The notes under the pieces are model-generated. The model was not told the DNA's origin and ran no database searches. It was given only the letters and a program-made list of their open reading frames with translations. This document shows, in pieces, positions 34,965 to 44,856 of a DNA stretch of 64,000 bases. This DNA comes from Cellulomonas persica (GTDB taxonomy: Bacteria > Actinomycetota > Actinomycetes > Actinomycetales > Cellulomonadaceae). A program made the translations under genes and the position numbers. Each line of letters starts with the position of its first letter. Position 1 is the first letter of the stretch. Location: positions 62,001-126,000 of the forward strand of contig NZ_BJUA01000006.1 in the NCBI RefSeq assembly GCF_007989825.1. Reading direction: 5' to 3'.

Positions 34965-35334
34965 GTCGGCTCTCCTTCGTCGTTCGGTAGCTCGGCTGAC
35001 CCCGTGGGTCCCGTGGCTTTGCGTCCCCTCCTTGCAGAGGGTTTGCCGTTGTCGCTGACAACTAAGAACTATGCCCGAAACTGGACACGTGTGCAAGAAG
35101 CGCAGGGCTGGGAGATCGCGGGCATTCGGGTGAATTTCGGACGCGCGGTATCTGGATGAACCTTCCCGAGTCGGGCACACCCCGCGAGCTCTGGGACCGA
35201 GGTCCCGACCCCCGACACGCCCGGAGCACGCCCGTGGGATTCACTCGGACGAGGTCCGCCCAGCCGTCCGAGGACTGGCGGGACCTCGAGGCTCGATCAC
35301 GCGCGCTCGCCCACCGGTAACCTGGGCGCGCCCC
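34965..35334. promoter_or_regulatory. Gene-free bldC upstream region with palindrome GTTGTC-GCT-GACAAC
   Basis: A perfect 6-bp-arm inverted repeat occupies 35048-35062, 84 nt upstream of the bldC ATG, in an AT-richer patch (about 35040-35100) likely to hold the bldC promoter. The rest of the 370-bp region, up to the tRNA at 35335, has no gene that I can support. Confidence 0.55.
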
Positions 35335-35408
35335 GGGGCAGTAGCTCAGCCGGTCAGAGCAGCGGACTCATAATCCGTCGGTCGTGGGTTCAAGCCCCAC
35401 CTGCCCCA
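35335..35408 (+). tRNA. tRNA with CAT anticodon (Met, or Ile2 if lysidine-modified)
   Basis: GGGGCAG pairs with CTGCCCC as a 7-bp acceptor, TAGCTCAGC is the D arm, CTCATAA the anticodon loop and GGTTCAAGC the T loop; discriminator A, no encoded CCA, 74 nt. It is not an initiator tRNA because the 1-72 pair is a normal G-C. Sequence alone does not separate elongator Met from Ile2. Confidence 0.93.
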
Positions 35409-35479
35409 CCCCGAGACACCCCGGCACGGCCACGCCCTCATGGAGACGCTGCCCGAGATCCGGCGGGTACCGTGAGCCG

Positions 35480-35992
35480 GTGGCTGCTTTCCTCCGCGAC
35501 CGTGCTCTGACGAACGACGACCGCCGCCGTGTCGACCTGCGACGAGGCGACCGGGTGCTCGTCGCCGCGACGGTCGCCGACGGACGCCGTCTCGTCGCGA
35601 GCCGGCTCGCGCTGCACGTGCTGGACGACGAGGCGGTGGCGCGCACACCGTGGGCGGACGTGGACCGCGGGTCGCTCGACGCCGCGTCGCGCACGCTGTC
35701 CGTGCGTTGGGTGTGGGGCGCGTCCGACGCCTTCACGTTCGAGGACGACCGCGCCTCGGTGCGGTTCGCGCAGACGTTCCGCGAGCGCGTGCAGTCCTCT
35801 GTGGTGCACGCCACGACGGTCGCGTGCCCGACGGGCGGGCAGGCGCGCGTGGCGCTGCGTCGCGACGAGGACGGAGAGCTGTTCACGCAGGTCGTGGCCG
35901 ACGAGGGCGTCGACCTGGCGGACCCGCAGGTGGCGGCCGTGGTCGACCGCGCCGAGGACTCGCTGCGCGCCGCGGCAGGCCTGCGGGACTGA
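35480..35992 (+). CDS. Conserved hypothetical protein
   Basis: This 170-residue soluble protein starts at a GTG that lies 6 nt after TACCGT, a leaderless pattern. It alternates beta strands and charged loops: RVLVAATVADGRRLVASRLA, then WVWGASDAFTFEDDRASVRF, and ends in an acidic helix. No enzyme motif, signal peptide or membrane segment is present. It resembles unnamed actinobacterial proteins with a duplicated beta-barrel-like half, but I do not recognise a family. It lies between two tRNA genes, both on its strand. Confidence 0.75.
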   Translation: MAAFLRDRALTNDDRRRVDLRRGDRVLVAATVADGRRLVASRLALHVLDDEAVARTPWADVDRGSLDAASRTLSVRWVWGASDAFTFEDDRASVRFAQTFRERVQSSVVHATTVACPTGGQARVALRRDEDGELFTQVVADEGVDLADPQVAAVVDRAEDSLRAAAGLRD

Positions 35993-36041
35993 CGGCTGGT
36001 CGGGAGCACCCCTGATCGGCTGCTAGAGTTCTGCAGCGCGA

Positions 36042-36114
36042 TCCCCCGTAGCTCAATTGGCAGAGCATTCGACTGTTAATCGAAGGGTTACTGGTTCGAG
36101 TCCAGTCGGGGGAG
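36042..36114 (+). tRNA. tRNA-Asn (anticodon GTT)
   Basis: TCCCCCG pairs with CGGGGGA, TAGCTCAAT is the D arm, CTGTTAA the anticodon loop and GGTTCGAGT the T loop; discriminator G, no encoded CCA, 73 nt. TAGAGT about 15 nt upstream is a likely -10. Confidence 0.97.
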
Positions 36115-36119
36115 CTTCG

Positions 36120-36154
36120 GAAGGCCCTGACCTGCGGCAGCAGGCGGGGCCTTC
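36120..36154 (+). terminator. Terminator after tRNA-Asn
   Basis: An 8-bp outer stem (GAAGGCCC, 36120-36127, with GGGCCTTC, 36147-36154) encloses an inner CCTGC/GCAGG stem. It lies 6 nt after the mature tRNA end and is followed by CTTCGTCGTGTG. Confidence 0.8.
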
Positions 36155-36270
36155 GTCGTGTGTGCGGCACGACACGCCTCCGGTCGCAGGAGCAGGACAT
36201 CTGACGACTAGGCTGGGGACGGCCCCACGGGGTCGAGACGATCCCTTCCGCGAGACGGAGCCCCTCCCCC

Positions 36271-37581
36271 ATGACCGGCGTGCCGCAGCCCGTGCGCGCG
36301 TCGTCGCACCGTGCGGTCGTCGTCTATGTCGCGGCTGTCGCCGCGTACTTCGTCGCAGTGCTGCACCGCAGCGCGCTCGGGGTCGCCGGGGTCGAGGCGA
36401 TCGAGCGGTTCGACCTGAGCGCGACCGCGCTGTCGATGTTCTCGGTCGTCCAGCTCACCGTGTACGCGGGTCTGCAGCTGCCCGCAGGGCGGCTGCTCGA
36501 CCGGTTCGGGGCGCGCGTCGTGATCGGTGTCGGGTCCGCGGTCATGGCCGTGGGCCAGCTCGTGCTGGCGTTCGCGGACAGCGTCCCGGCCGCGCTGGCG
36601 GCGCGGGTGCTCATCGGCGCGGGTGACGCCGGCATCTTCATCTCCGCGGTCCAGCTCGTCGCGCAGTGGTTCCCGCCGCGGCGCGTGCCGGTGCTTGTGC
36701 AGCTGACGGGCCTGATCGGGCAGTCGGGGCAGCTCGCCTCCGCCATCCCGCTCGCGTGGCTGCTGCACCACCAGGGGTGGACGCCCGCGTTCGGCGCGCT
36801 CGCCGTGGTGGGTGCGCTCGCGACGGTCGGCGCGTTCGTCGGGATCCGCGAACCAGCGGGCGCACGCGGCGTCGCGCGCGACGAGCACTCGTTCGCGCAG
36901 GCGGTCCGCGTGGCCGCGCGGCCGCCGGGCACCCGGCTGGGCTGGTGGAGCCACTTCGCGACGCCGTTCAGCGCCAACGTCGTCGCGCTGCTGTGGGGTG
37001 TGCCGTTCTTCGTCACCGCGCAGGGGCGCTCGACGGCCGAGGCGGGTGCGCTGCTGACGATCCTGACGCTCACCGCGATGGCGTCCGGGCCCGTCGTCGG
37101 CCGCCTGACGGGTCGGCACCCGCTGCGGCGCACCTCGATCGTCCTGACGTCCTGCGTGGCGACGTTCGTCGCGTGGCTGGTCGTGCTCGTGCCGTCGACG
37201 CCGCGCCCGATGTGGCAGCTCGTCGTGTTCGTCGCCGTCATCGGCGCGGGCGGCCCCGTGTCGCTCGTCGGGATGGACTTCGCGCGGACGTACAGCGAGC
37301 CGCAGCGCCTGGGGACGGCCTCCGGCTTCGTCAACACCGGCGGGTTCACCTCGACGATCGGCGCGGTGCTCGCCGTGGGTGTCGTCCTCCAGCTCGTGTC
37401 ACCCGCGGGCGCGACGACGTACTCGCTCGACGCGTACCGCTGGGCGTTCACGTCGCTGCTCGTGCCCTGGACGCTCGGCGTCTGGGGCGTGCTGCGCACG
37501 CGCAACCGCACCCGAGCCGTGCTGGCGCGCGAGGGTGTCGTCGTGCCCCCGCTGCGCCAGGCGCTGCGGCGAGGCCGCTGA
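36271..37581 (+). CDS. Major facilitator superfamily transporter
   Basis: A 436-residue carrier with twelve predicted membrane helices. The loop 2-3 motif appears as GRLLDRFGARVVIGVG, and helix 4 has ARVLIGAGDAGIFISAVQL. The set resembles the MFS subgroup that includes nitrate/nitrite and organic-anion porters, but the substrate cannot be assigned. TAGGCT about 60 nt upstream is a possible -10, and a GGAG ribosome site is a little far from the ATG. It is convergent with the DUF1206 gene, with only 3 bp between the stop codons. No catabolic genes flank it. Confidence 0.85.
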   Translation: MTGVPQPVRASSHRAVVVYVAAVAAYFVAVLHRSALGVAGVEAIERFDLSATALSMFSVVQLTVYAGLQLPAGRLLDRFGARVVIGVGSAVMAVGQLVLAFADSVPAALAARVLIGAGDAGIFISAVQLVAQWFPPRRVPVLVQLTGLIGQSGQLASAIPLAWLLHHQGWTPAFGALAVVGALATVGAFVGIREPAGARGVARDEHSFAQAVRVAARPPGTRLGWWSHFATPFSANVVALLWGVPFFVTAQGRSTAEAGALLTILTLTAMASGPVVGRLTGRHPLRRTSIVLTSCVATFVAWLVVLVPSTPRPMWQLVVFVAVIGAGGPVSLVGMDFARTYSEPQRLGTASGFVNTGGFTSTIGAVLAVGVVLQLVSPAGATTYSLDAYRWAFTSLLVPWTLGVWGVLRTRNRTRAVLAREGVVVPPLRQALRRGR

Positions 37582-37584
37582 GGC

Positions 37585-38391
37585 CTACAGCCGCCCGTAC
37601 CTCGCCCGCACGAACGAGTAGACGCCGTAGGCGACGAACCCGAGCGCGACGAGCGCGAGCAGCAGCGGCCCGGCAGGGCCTTCCTTGAGCGTGCGCATGG
37701 CACCGTCCAGCCCGGTCGCCTCGGACTCGTCCGCGTGCCACGCCGCGGCGACGAACAGCCCGCCGACGATGCCGAGCGCCACCCCCTTGGCGATGTAGCC
37801 GACCGTGCCCGCGACCCGCGACCCACGCCCGGCCTCGCCTGCCGGGAGCCCCTGGAGGTCCTCCAGGAACTTCTGCCGCCACCCCTTGACCACGTGGTAG
37901 ACGCCCACGGCGACGATCGCCAGGCCCAGCGCGCCGACGAGGATCCGACCCGCGGGTGCGTCCATGAGGTCGGCTGTCAGGTCCTGCGTGTCGTCGGACG
38001 ACGACGAGCCCGTGCCCCTGGCCCACGTGGCCGTGACCACCGCGAGCCCGAGGTACACCACGCCGCGGCCGATCGCCTTCGCGCGGTCGCCGGACGACGA
38101 GGCTCCCCTGGCGGCGGCCGAGCCGAGGTGCACGGCCTTGGCGATCTGCCAGCCCGCGAGCGCGAGCAGCGCCACCGCCGCGACCCACAGCCCGACCCGG
38201 CCGAGGGGTTCGTCGGCGACCGTCGAGAGCGCGCCCGACTGGTCGGCCGACTGCGAGGAGTCACCGAGGGCGAGGCGCAGTGCGATCACGCCGATGAGGA
38301 TGTGCAGTGCTCCGCTGACGACGTAGCCCGCGCGGGCGGCTGTCGCCCAGGCGCCCTGCGTCGTCGCGCCGAGGTTGGCAGTGCTCGTCAT
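37585..38391 (-). CDS. DUF1206 membrane protein
   Basis: The 268-residue protein has six membrane helices arranged as three copies of a two-helix unit, the DUF1206 pattern. Each unit has a similar opening (ARAGYVVSGALHILIG, AKAIGRGVVYLGLAVV, GTVGYIAKGVALGIVG), spaced about 85 residues apart. The function of DUF1206 is unknown. GGGAG precedes the ATG. It is divergent from the transglutaminase-like gene. All three copies look intact. Confidence 0.88.
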   Translation of the reverse strand: MTSTANLGATTQGAWATAARAGYVVSGALHILIGVIALRLALGDSSQSADQSGALSTVADEPLGRVGLWVAAVALLALAGWQIAKAVHLGSAAARGASSSGDRAKAIGRGVVYLGLAVVTATWARGTGSSSSDDTQDLTADLMDAPAGRILVGALGLAIVAVGVYHVVKGWRQKFLEDLQGLPAGEAGRGSRVAGTVGYIAKGVALGIVGGLFVAAAWHADESEATGLDGAMRTLKEGPAGPLLLALVALGFVAYGVYSFVRARYGRL

Positions 38392-38675
38392 GGCAGCTCC
38401 CTGGGGGTCGGGGAAGCGGGGCGCCGCCCGGCTCGTCGGCGCGCGTCCGATCGTGGCAGTGTGGGCGGCGGGCCGCGACCGGAGCGCGCCCCCGCCCGGG
38501 CGTCGGACGCGGTGGCCCAGCGGCGCGAAGGTCGGTGACGAGCCGCGAGCGGCGCCCACGACGAGGCCCTGACCTGCCGCTTCGCGCGACGTTCGCCGCC
38601 CGCTTGTCGATCCGCCTGACGAGCCCCACACTTGCGCTGCCCCCTCGTGATGTCCGGTCACCGACAGCCGGAGAA

Positions 38676-39488
38676 ATGGAACCGCCGACCGTGCTGCGCA
38701 CCGTCTCCTGCCACCTCTCCCTCGACGTGCGCAGCCCCCTCGAGATGTACCTCGCCATCGCGGTCGCCGACGGCGCGTACGACCGTTCCGAGCAGCTCAC
38801 CGTCCGCCACGAGGACGGTCCGCTCGACGTCGTCGAGATCAAGTCCGGTCATGGTGGGCGCCTGCACCGCGTGCTGGCGCCGACCGGCCGCGTGGTCGTG
38901 GACTACCAGGCCACGGTGGCCGGTGTCGCGGCTCGCCCGCCCGTCGAGGAGCTGGACCTCGTCGAGTACCGCCAGCCGAGCAGGTATGCCGAGTCCGACC
39001 GCCTCCTGGCGTTCGCGCGCGACCAGTTCGGCGGGCTGTCCGGTGTCGAGCTCGTCGACGCGGTGGTGTCCTGGGTGTCGTCGCACGTGACATACCTGTC
39101 GGGCAGCAGCCTTCCGACCGACGGGGCGACCGACACGCTGCTCAAGCGGCGCGGGGTGTGCCGGGACTTCGCGCACCTCGTCGTCGCCCTGCTGCGCGCG
39201 TGCGACCTGCCGGCGCGGCTCGCCTCGGTGTACGCCCCGCGCCTGAAGCCGATGGACTTCCACGCGGTCGCGGAGGTGTTCGTCGAGGGCGGCTGGCACC
39301 TGCTCGACGCGACGCGGCTCGCGCCCCGCGAGGGGATGCTGCGCATCGCGACGGGTCGCGACGCGACCGACACGGCGTTCCTGTCGTCGTACGGCGGCGC
39401 GCTCACGCTGCGCTCCATGACCGTGACCGCGGCAGCCGACGAGCTGCCCGCCGTGGACGACGGTGGCGACCTGCGCGCGCTCGTCTGA
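38676..39488 (+). CDS. Transglutaminase-like cysteine peptidase family protein
   Basis: A 270-residue cytoplasmic protein with a beta N-domain (about 1-85) and a transglutaminase-like core carrying the triad Cys in RRGVCRDFAHL, His in DFHAVAEVFV and Asp in LLDATRLAP. Family members act as proteases or amide-bond enzymes, and some as putative peptidoglycan-stem enzymes; the true substrate is unknown. I take ATG 38676 with GGAG 6 nt upstream over longer frame starts. The full triad suggests an active enzyme. Confidence 0.88.
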   Translation: MEPPTVLRTVSCHLSLDVRSPLEMYLAIAVADGAYDRSEQLTVRHEDGPLDVVEIKSGHGGRLHRVLAPTGRVVVDYQATVAGVAARPPVEELDLVEYRQPSRYAESDRLLAFARDQFGGLSGVELVDAVVSWVSSHVTYLSGSSLPTDGATDTLLKRRGVCRDFAHLVVALLRACDLPARLASVYAPRLKPMDFHAVAEVFVEGGWHLLDATRLAPREGMLRIATGRDATDTAFLSSYGGALTLRSMTVTAAADELPAVDDGGDLRALV

Positions 39489-39499
39489 CTCGCGCGCGC

Positions 39500-41437
39500 T
39501 CAGACGCTCTCGCGCAGGCTCCGGCGACGTCCCTCGATCGCGACGAGCTCGGCGAACGTCGCCTGGTAGCCCTGCGGGTCCGCGGCGGAGTCCATGCGCT
39601 GCAGGCGCCCGCGCAGCTCGGCGATCTGCCGGGTGAACCCCATCTCGACGAGCCGCAGCACGACGCCCCGCACGTAGTCGCCCACGGCCTCCGGGCGGTC
39701 CTCGGGCACGGGTGCCACGGCGAGCTCGGTGACGAGCGGCCGGACGGCCTCGGCGGCCTCGTCCAGCACGGCGCCGACCCATGCGGTCGAGCTGCCGTCC
39801 TCGCCGACCGAGGCGCGGCCCGCGGTCACGCCGCCGGCGGCGCGGATCGCCTCGTGCACCGCGCGGTGCGCGGGCGCCGCGAACGCGTCCGCGCCGAGCT
39901 CGTCGAACTCCGCGGGGACGAGTGCGGGTGCCTGCAGGACGACCTCGAGCGCGGTGCGCTCGACCGCGAGCACCGGGTCGACCGGTCCGGGGCGCTGCGG
40001 CCGCGCCTGGCGGGGCGCCTCGGGAGCGGCGGGCCGCCCTGCGCCGCCCGGACCACGTCCGGCCTGACCACCACGACCGCGTGCGCTGTCGACCGCGCGC
40101 TGCACGCTGGACAGGTCCTCCATGCCGAGCCAGCCCGCCAGCAGACGCGTGTACTCGGGCCGCAGGGCCGCGTCACGGATGCCCGCGACGACCGGGGCCG
40201 CGCTGCGCAACGCCGCGACCCGGCCCTCCGCGGTCCCGAGGTCGTACGAGCGCAGGGTCGCGCGCAGCACGAACGCGAACAGGGGCTGGCGCCCGGCGAC
40301 GAGCGCGCGCACCGCGTCCGGGCCGCGGTTCTGCCGCAGCTCGCACGGGTCCATGCCGCTGGGCTCGACCGCGACGAACGTCTGCGCGGCGAACGTCTGG
40401 TCCTCGCCGAACGCGCGCAGCGCGGCCTTCTGTCCCGCCTCGTCGCCGTCGAACGTGAAGATCACCTCGCCGCCCACGGACGTCCCCGTCGCGAGCTGCA
40501 CGCCGCTGCTGGCACCCGAGTCGCCGATGAGCCGGCGCACGATCCGTGCGTGGTCCGAGCCGAACGCCGTGCCGCAGGTCGCGACCGCGCTGCCGATGCC
40601 GGACAGGTGCATCGCCATGACGTCGGTGTAGCCCTCGACGACGACGACGCGCTTGTCCTTCTGCATCTCGCGCTTGGCCAGGTCGAGCCCGTAGAGCACG
40701 TGCGACTTGCGGTACAGCGGCGTCTCGGGGGTGTTGAGGTACTTGGGGCCGTTGTCCTCGTCGAACAGGCGGCGCGCACCGAACCCGATGGTCTCCCCCG
40801 TGACCTCGCGGATCGGCCAGACCAGCCGGCCGCGGAACCGGTCGTAGACCCCGCGCTGGCCCTGGCTCACGAGGCCTGAGGCGATCAGCTCGGGCTCGGT
40901 GAAGCCGCGGCCCCGCAGGTGGCGCAGCAGCGCGTCCCACCCGGTGGGCGCGAACCCGACGCCGAACTGCTCGGCGGCCGAACGGTCGAAGCCGCGCTCG
41001 GCGAGGAACTGCCGGCCGGCCGCCGCGCCGGGCGTCGCGAGCTGCTCGCGGTAGAACTCCTCGGCGACCTTGTGCGCCTCGATGAGCCGCCGCCGGCGCC
41101 CGGGCTCCTCGGCGGGCCTCGTCGGGCCGCCTTCCTCGTAGCGCAGCTGCACGCCGACCCGGCCGGCGAGGTACTCGACGGCCTCCGCGAACCCGAGCCC
41201 GTCCACCTTGGTGACGAAGTCGATGACGTCGCCACCCTCGCCGCACCCGAAGCAGTGGTACCGCCCGACCTGCGGCCGCACGTGGAACGACGGCGAGCGC
41301 TCGTCGTGGAAGGGGCACAGGCCCTTGAGCGAGCCGACGCCCGCGGCCTTGAGCTGGACGTGCGCGCCGACGACCTCCTCGATCCGCACACGCTCGCGGA
41401 CCGCTTCCACGTCCTCCCGTCGGATGCGTCCCGCCAC
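39500..41437 (-). CDS. dnaG: DNA primase
   Basis: This 645-residue primase makes RNA primers for the replisome. The CHC2 zinc site is C41, H44, C62, C65 (CPFHDERS then YHCFGCGEGG). The TOPRIM core has VVVVEGYTDVMAMH and FTFDGDEAGQKA, and the C-terminal helicase-binding region spans about 480-645. A short insert GDSGASSGVQLATGTSVGGE lies between the TOPRIM motifs, apparently an actinobacterial variation. The GTG start lies 6 nt after TAGACT on the minus strand, so the transcript is probably leaderless. It is not in the usual rpsU-dnaG-rpoD operon. Confidence 0.97.
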   Translation of the reverse strand: MAGRIRREDVEAVRERVRIEEVVGAHVQLKAAGVGSLKGLCPFHDERSPSFHVRPQVGRYHCFGCGEGGDVIDFVTKVDGLGFAEAVEYLAGRVGVQLRYEEGGPTRPAEEPGRRRRLIEAHKVAEEFYREQLATPGAAAGRQFLAERGFDRSAAEQFGVGFAPTGWDALLRHLRGRGFTEPELIASGLVSQGQRGVYDRFRGRLVWPIREVTGETIGFGARRLFDEDNGPKYLNTPETPLYRKSHVLYGLDLAKREMQKDKRVVVVEGYTDVMAMHLSGIGSAVATCGTAFGSDHARIVRRLIGDSGASSGVQLATGTSVGGEVIFTFDGDEAGQKAALRAFGEDQTFAAQTFVAVEPSGMDPCELRQNRGPDAVRALVAGRQPLFAFVLRATLRSYDLGTAEGRVAALRSAAPVVAGIRDAALRPEYTRLLAGWLGMEDLSSVQRAVDSARGRGGQAGRGPGGAGRPAAPEAPRQARPQRPGPVDPVLAVERTALEVVLQAPALVPAEFDELGADAFAAPAHRAVHEAIRAAGGVTAGRASVGEDGSSTAWVGAVLDEAAEAVRPLVTELAVAPVPEDRPEAVGDYVRGVVLRLVEMGFTRQIAELRGRLQRMDSAADPQGYQATFAELVAIEGRRRSLRESV

Positions 41438-41549
41438 GCCAGGAGTCTAGGTCGTCCGCGTCGTCGGCCCGACGCCCGCGCGGGTGAGGCGCAGGACAGG
41501 CGGCGTCGGGACGCCCACCCGCCCGCCGGGACATCGAGCCCGACGACGA

Positions 41550-41583
41550 CGAGGGGGCCGAAGCCGCGGCGCCGACCCCCTCG
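41550..41583 (-). terminator. Terminator downstream of the chitinase gene
   Basis: CGAGGGGG (41550-41557) pairs with CCCCCTCG (41576-41583); the 18-nt interior contains a further GC-rich fold. It lies 14 nt beyond the chitinase stop in the direction of transcription. Confidence 0.75.
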
Positions 41584-41596
41584 CGTCACCGTCCGA

Positions 41597-43279
<1,683 letters not shown>

Positions 43280-43318
43280 CCTTGCCTCCCGGTGCGATGG
43301 GAAGTGCGGTATTTAGTA

Positions 43319-43338
43319 AGGGATATTCACAAATCCCT
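43319..43338 (-). promoter_or_regulatory. Inverted repeat in the chitinase promoter region
   Basis: AGGGAT-N8-ATCCCT is a perfect 6-bp-arm inverted repeat 40-59 nt upstream of the chitinase ATG, in the most AT-rich stretch of the area (43310-43340). TACTAA on the minus strand (43313-43318) is a possible -10. A chitin- or GlcNAc-responsive repressor could bind here, but no such regulator is adjacent. The rest of 43339-43536 holds no gene that I can support. Confidence 0.6.
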
Positions 43339-43536
43339 CGCCACAGACGCTAGCCAGACCGGGTGAAATGCGTCAACGATTCCGGACGAATCCGCGGAAA
43401 GGGCGCACGTCAGGCGCATGTGGCTCGGCAACCCCGCGGTCGCTCACGTCGGGTGACGCAGTGACCGGAGCAACCGATGACTCGGCGGACAGGGGCGGCG
43501 GACGTCACCCGAGGCCCACGCGCGGGTGGGGTGAGG

Positions 43537-44820
43537 TCAGTGGCGCGGCGGGCGGACCAGGCGCGCGTGGGCCTCGGCCGCGGAGACGTCCGTGAGCGAG
43601 GCGACCTGGTCGATCACGACCCGCAGCCGCGCGGCGTCGTCGGCCGCCTGCGACCAGTCCGCGGCGAACGGCGGCTCGAGCGCGAGCGGGGCACGGTCCG
43701 CCATGATCCGCACGAGGTCGGTCAGCACCTCGCGCTGGCGGTGGTAGAGCGGCTCGAGCTCGCGCGGCGCCATGACGTACGCCACCGCGAGGCCCTTGAG
43801 CACCAGGATCTCCGCCTGCGTCGTGATCGGGACGACGAGGTCGGCGGCGTACCGCGTGAGCGGCCCTCCCCCGTACTGCGCGCGCGTGGCCTTCTGCGAT
43901 GCCTTGGCGAACCGCCCGATGAGCTGGCTGGTGGCGTCCTTGAGCATCGCGAGCGCGCCGCGCGACCCGTCGAAGCCCGGCGCCCACAGGCGCGCGTGCA
44001 CGAGCCGGTCCATCGCGGCGAGCAGGCCCGCCTCGTCGACCGTGTCGCCGTACCAGGTCTGGATCGCCTCGACGACGCGCGCGCGCTCGTCGGGCTGCGA
44101 CAGCACCGCGAGGTCGAGGCGACCGCCGACGACCGCGTCCTCGACGTCGTGCACCGAGTACGAGATGTCATCCGCGAGGTCCATGACCTGCGCCTCGAGG
44201 CACTTGCGCCCCTCGGGGGCGTCCTGGCGCAGCCACTCGAACACCGGCAGGTCGTCCTCGTAGACGCCGAACTTGTGGGTCGGGCGACCGCTCGCGGCGC
44301 TGACCGGACCCTGCAGGTAGCGCCACGGGTACTTGACCGAGGCGTCGAGCGACGCGCGCGTGAGGTTCAGCCCGACGGAACGTCCCTCGGCGTCGACGAC
44401 CTTCGGCTCGAGCCGCGTGAGCAGGCGCAGGGTCTGCGCGTTGCCCTCGAAGCCGCCGATGTCGCGCGCGAGCGCGGCCAGCGCGCGCTCACCGTTGTGA
44501 CCGAACGGCGGGTGGCCCAGGTCGTGCGCGAGGCACGCGGTGTCGACGACGTCCGGGTCGCAGCCCAGCGCCTTGCCGATCTCCCGGCCGACCTGGGCGA
44601 CCTCGAGCGTGTGCGTGAGCCGCGTGCGGACGAAGTCGTCCGACGACGGGCCGAGCACCTGCGTCTTCGCGCCGAGCCGACGCAGGGCCGACGAGTGCAC
44701 GATCCGCGCGCGGTCACGCTCGAACGGCGTGCGTCCCTTGGACTTCGCGGACTCCGCGACCCAGCGTTCACGGTCGACGTCGACGTAGCCGTCGACGTCG
44801 AGGTGCTCGAGCATGGTCAT
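43537..44820 (-). CDS. dgt: dGTPase-like HD-domain triphosphohydrolase
   Basis: A 427-residue metal-dependent enzyme that splits dNTPs to nucleosides and triphosphate. The HD signature is HTLEVAQVGREI, then AHDLGHPPFGHNGE, then DLADDISYSVHDVED. The N-terminal block RIVHSSALRRLGAKTQV is typical of this family. TACGCT ends 7 nt before the ATG, so the transcript is likely leaderless and separate from the mal operon upstream. In many actinobacteria dgt lies near dnaG, as here (about 2 kb away, with the chitinase gene between). Relatives are activated allosterically by dNTPs. Confidence 0.93.
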   Translation of the reverse strand: MTMLEHLDVDGYVDVDRERWVAESAKSKGRTPFERDRARIVHSSALRRLGAKTQVLGPSSDDFVRTRLTHTLEVAQVGREIGKALGCDPDVVDTACLAHDLGHPPFGHNGERALAALARDIGGFEGNAQTLRLLTRLEPKVVDAEGRSVGLNLTRASLDASVKYPWRYLQGPVSAASGRPTHKFGVYEDDLPVFEWLRQDAPEGRKCLEAQVMDLADDISYSVHDVEDAVVGGRLDLAVLSQPDERARVVEAIQTWYGDTVDEAGLLAAMDRLVHARLWAPGFDGSRGALAMLKDATSQLIGRFAKASQKATRAQYGGGPLTRYAADLVVPITTQAEILVLKGLAVAYVMAPRELEPLYHRQREVLTDLVRIMADRAPLALEPPFAADWSQAADDAARLRVVIDQVASLTDVSAAEAHARLVRPPRH

Positions 44821-44856
44821 CGGGTCAAGCGTACGCAATCGCGCACGCGTTCCCGG

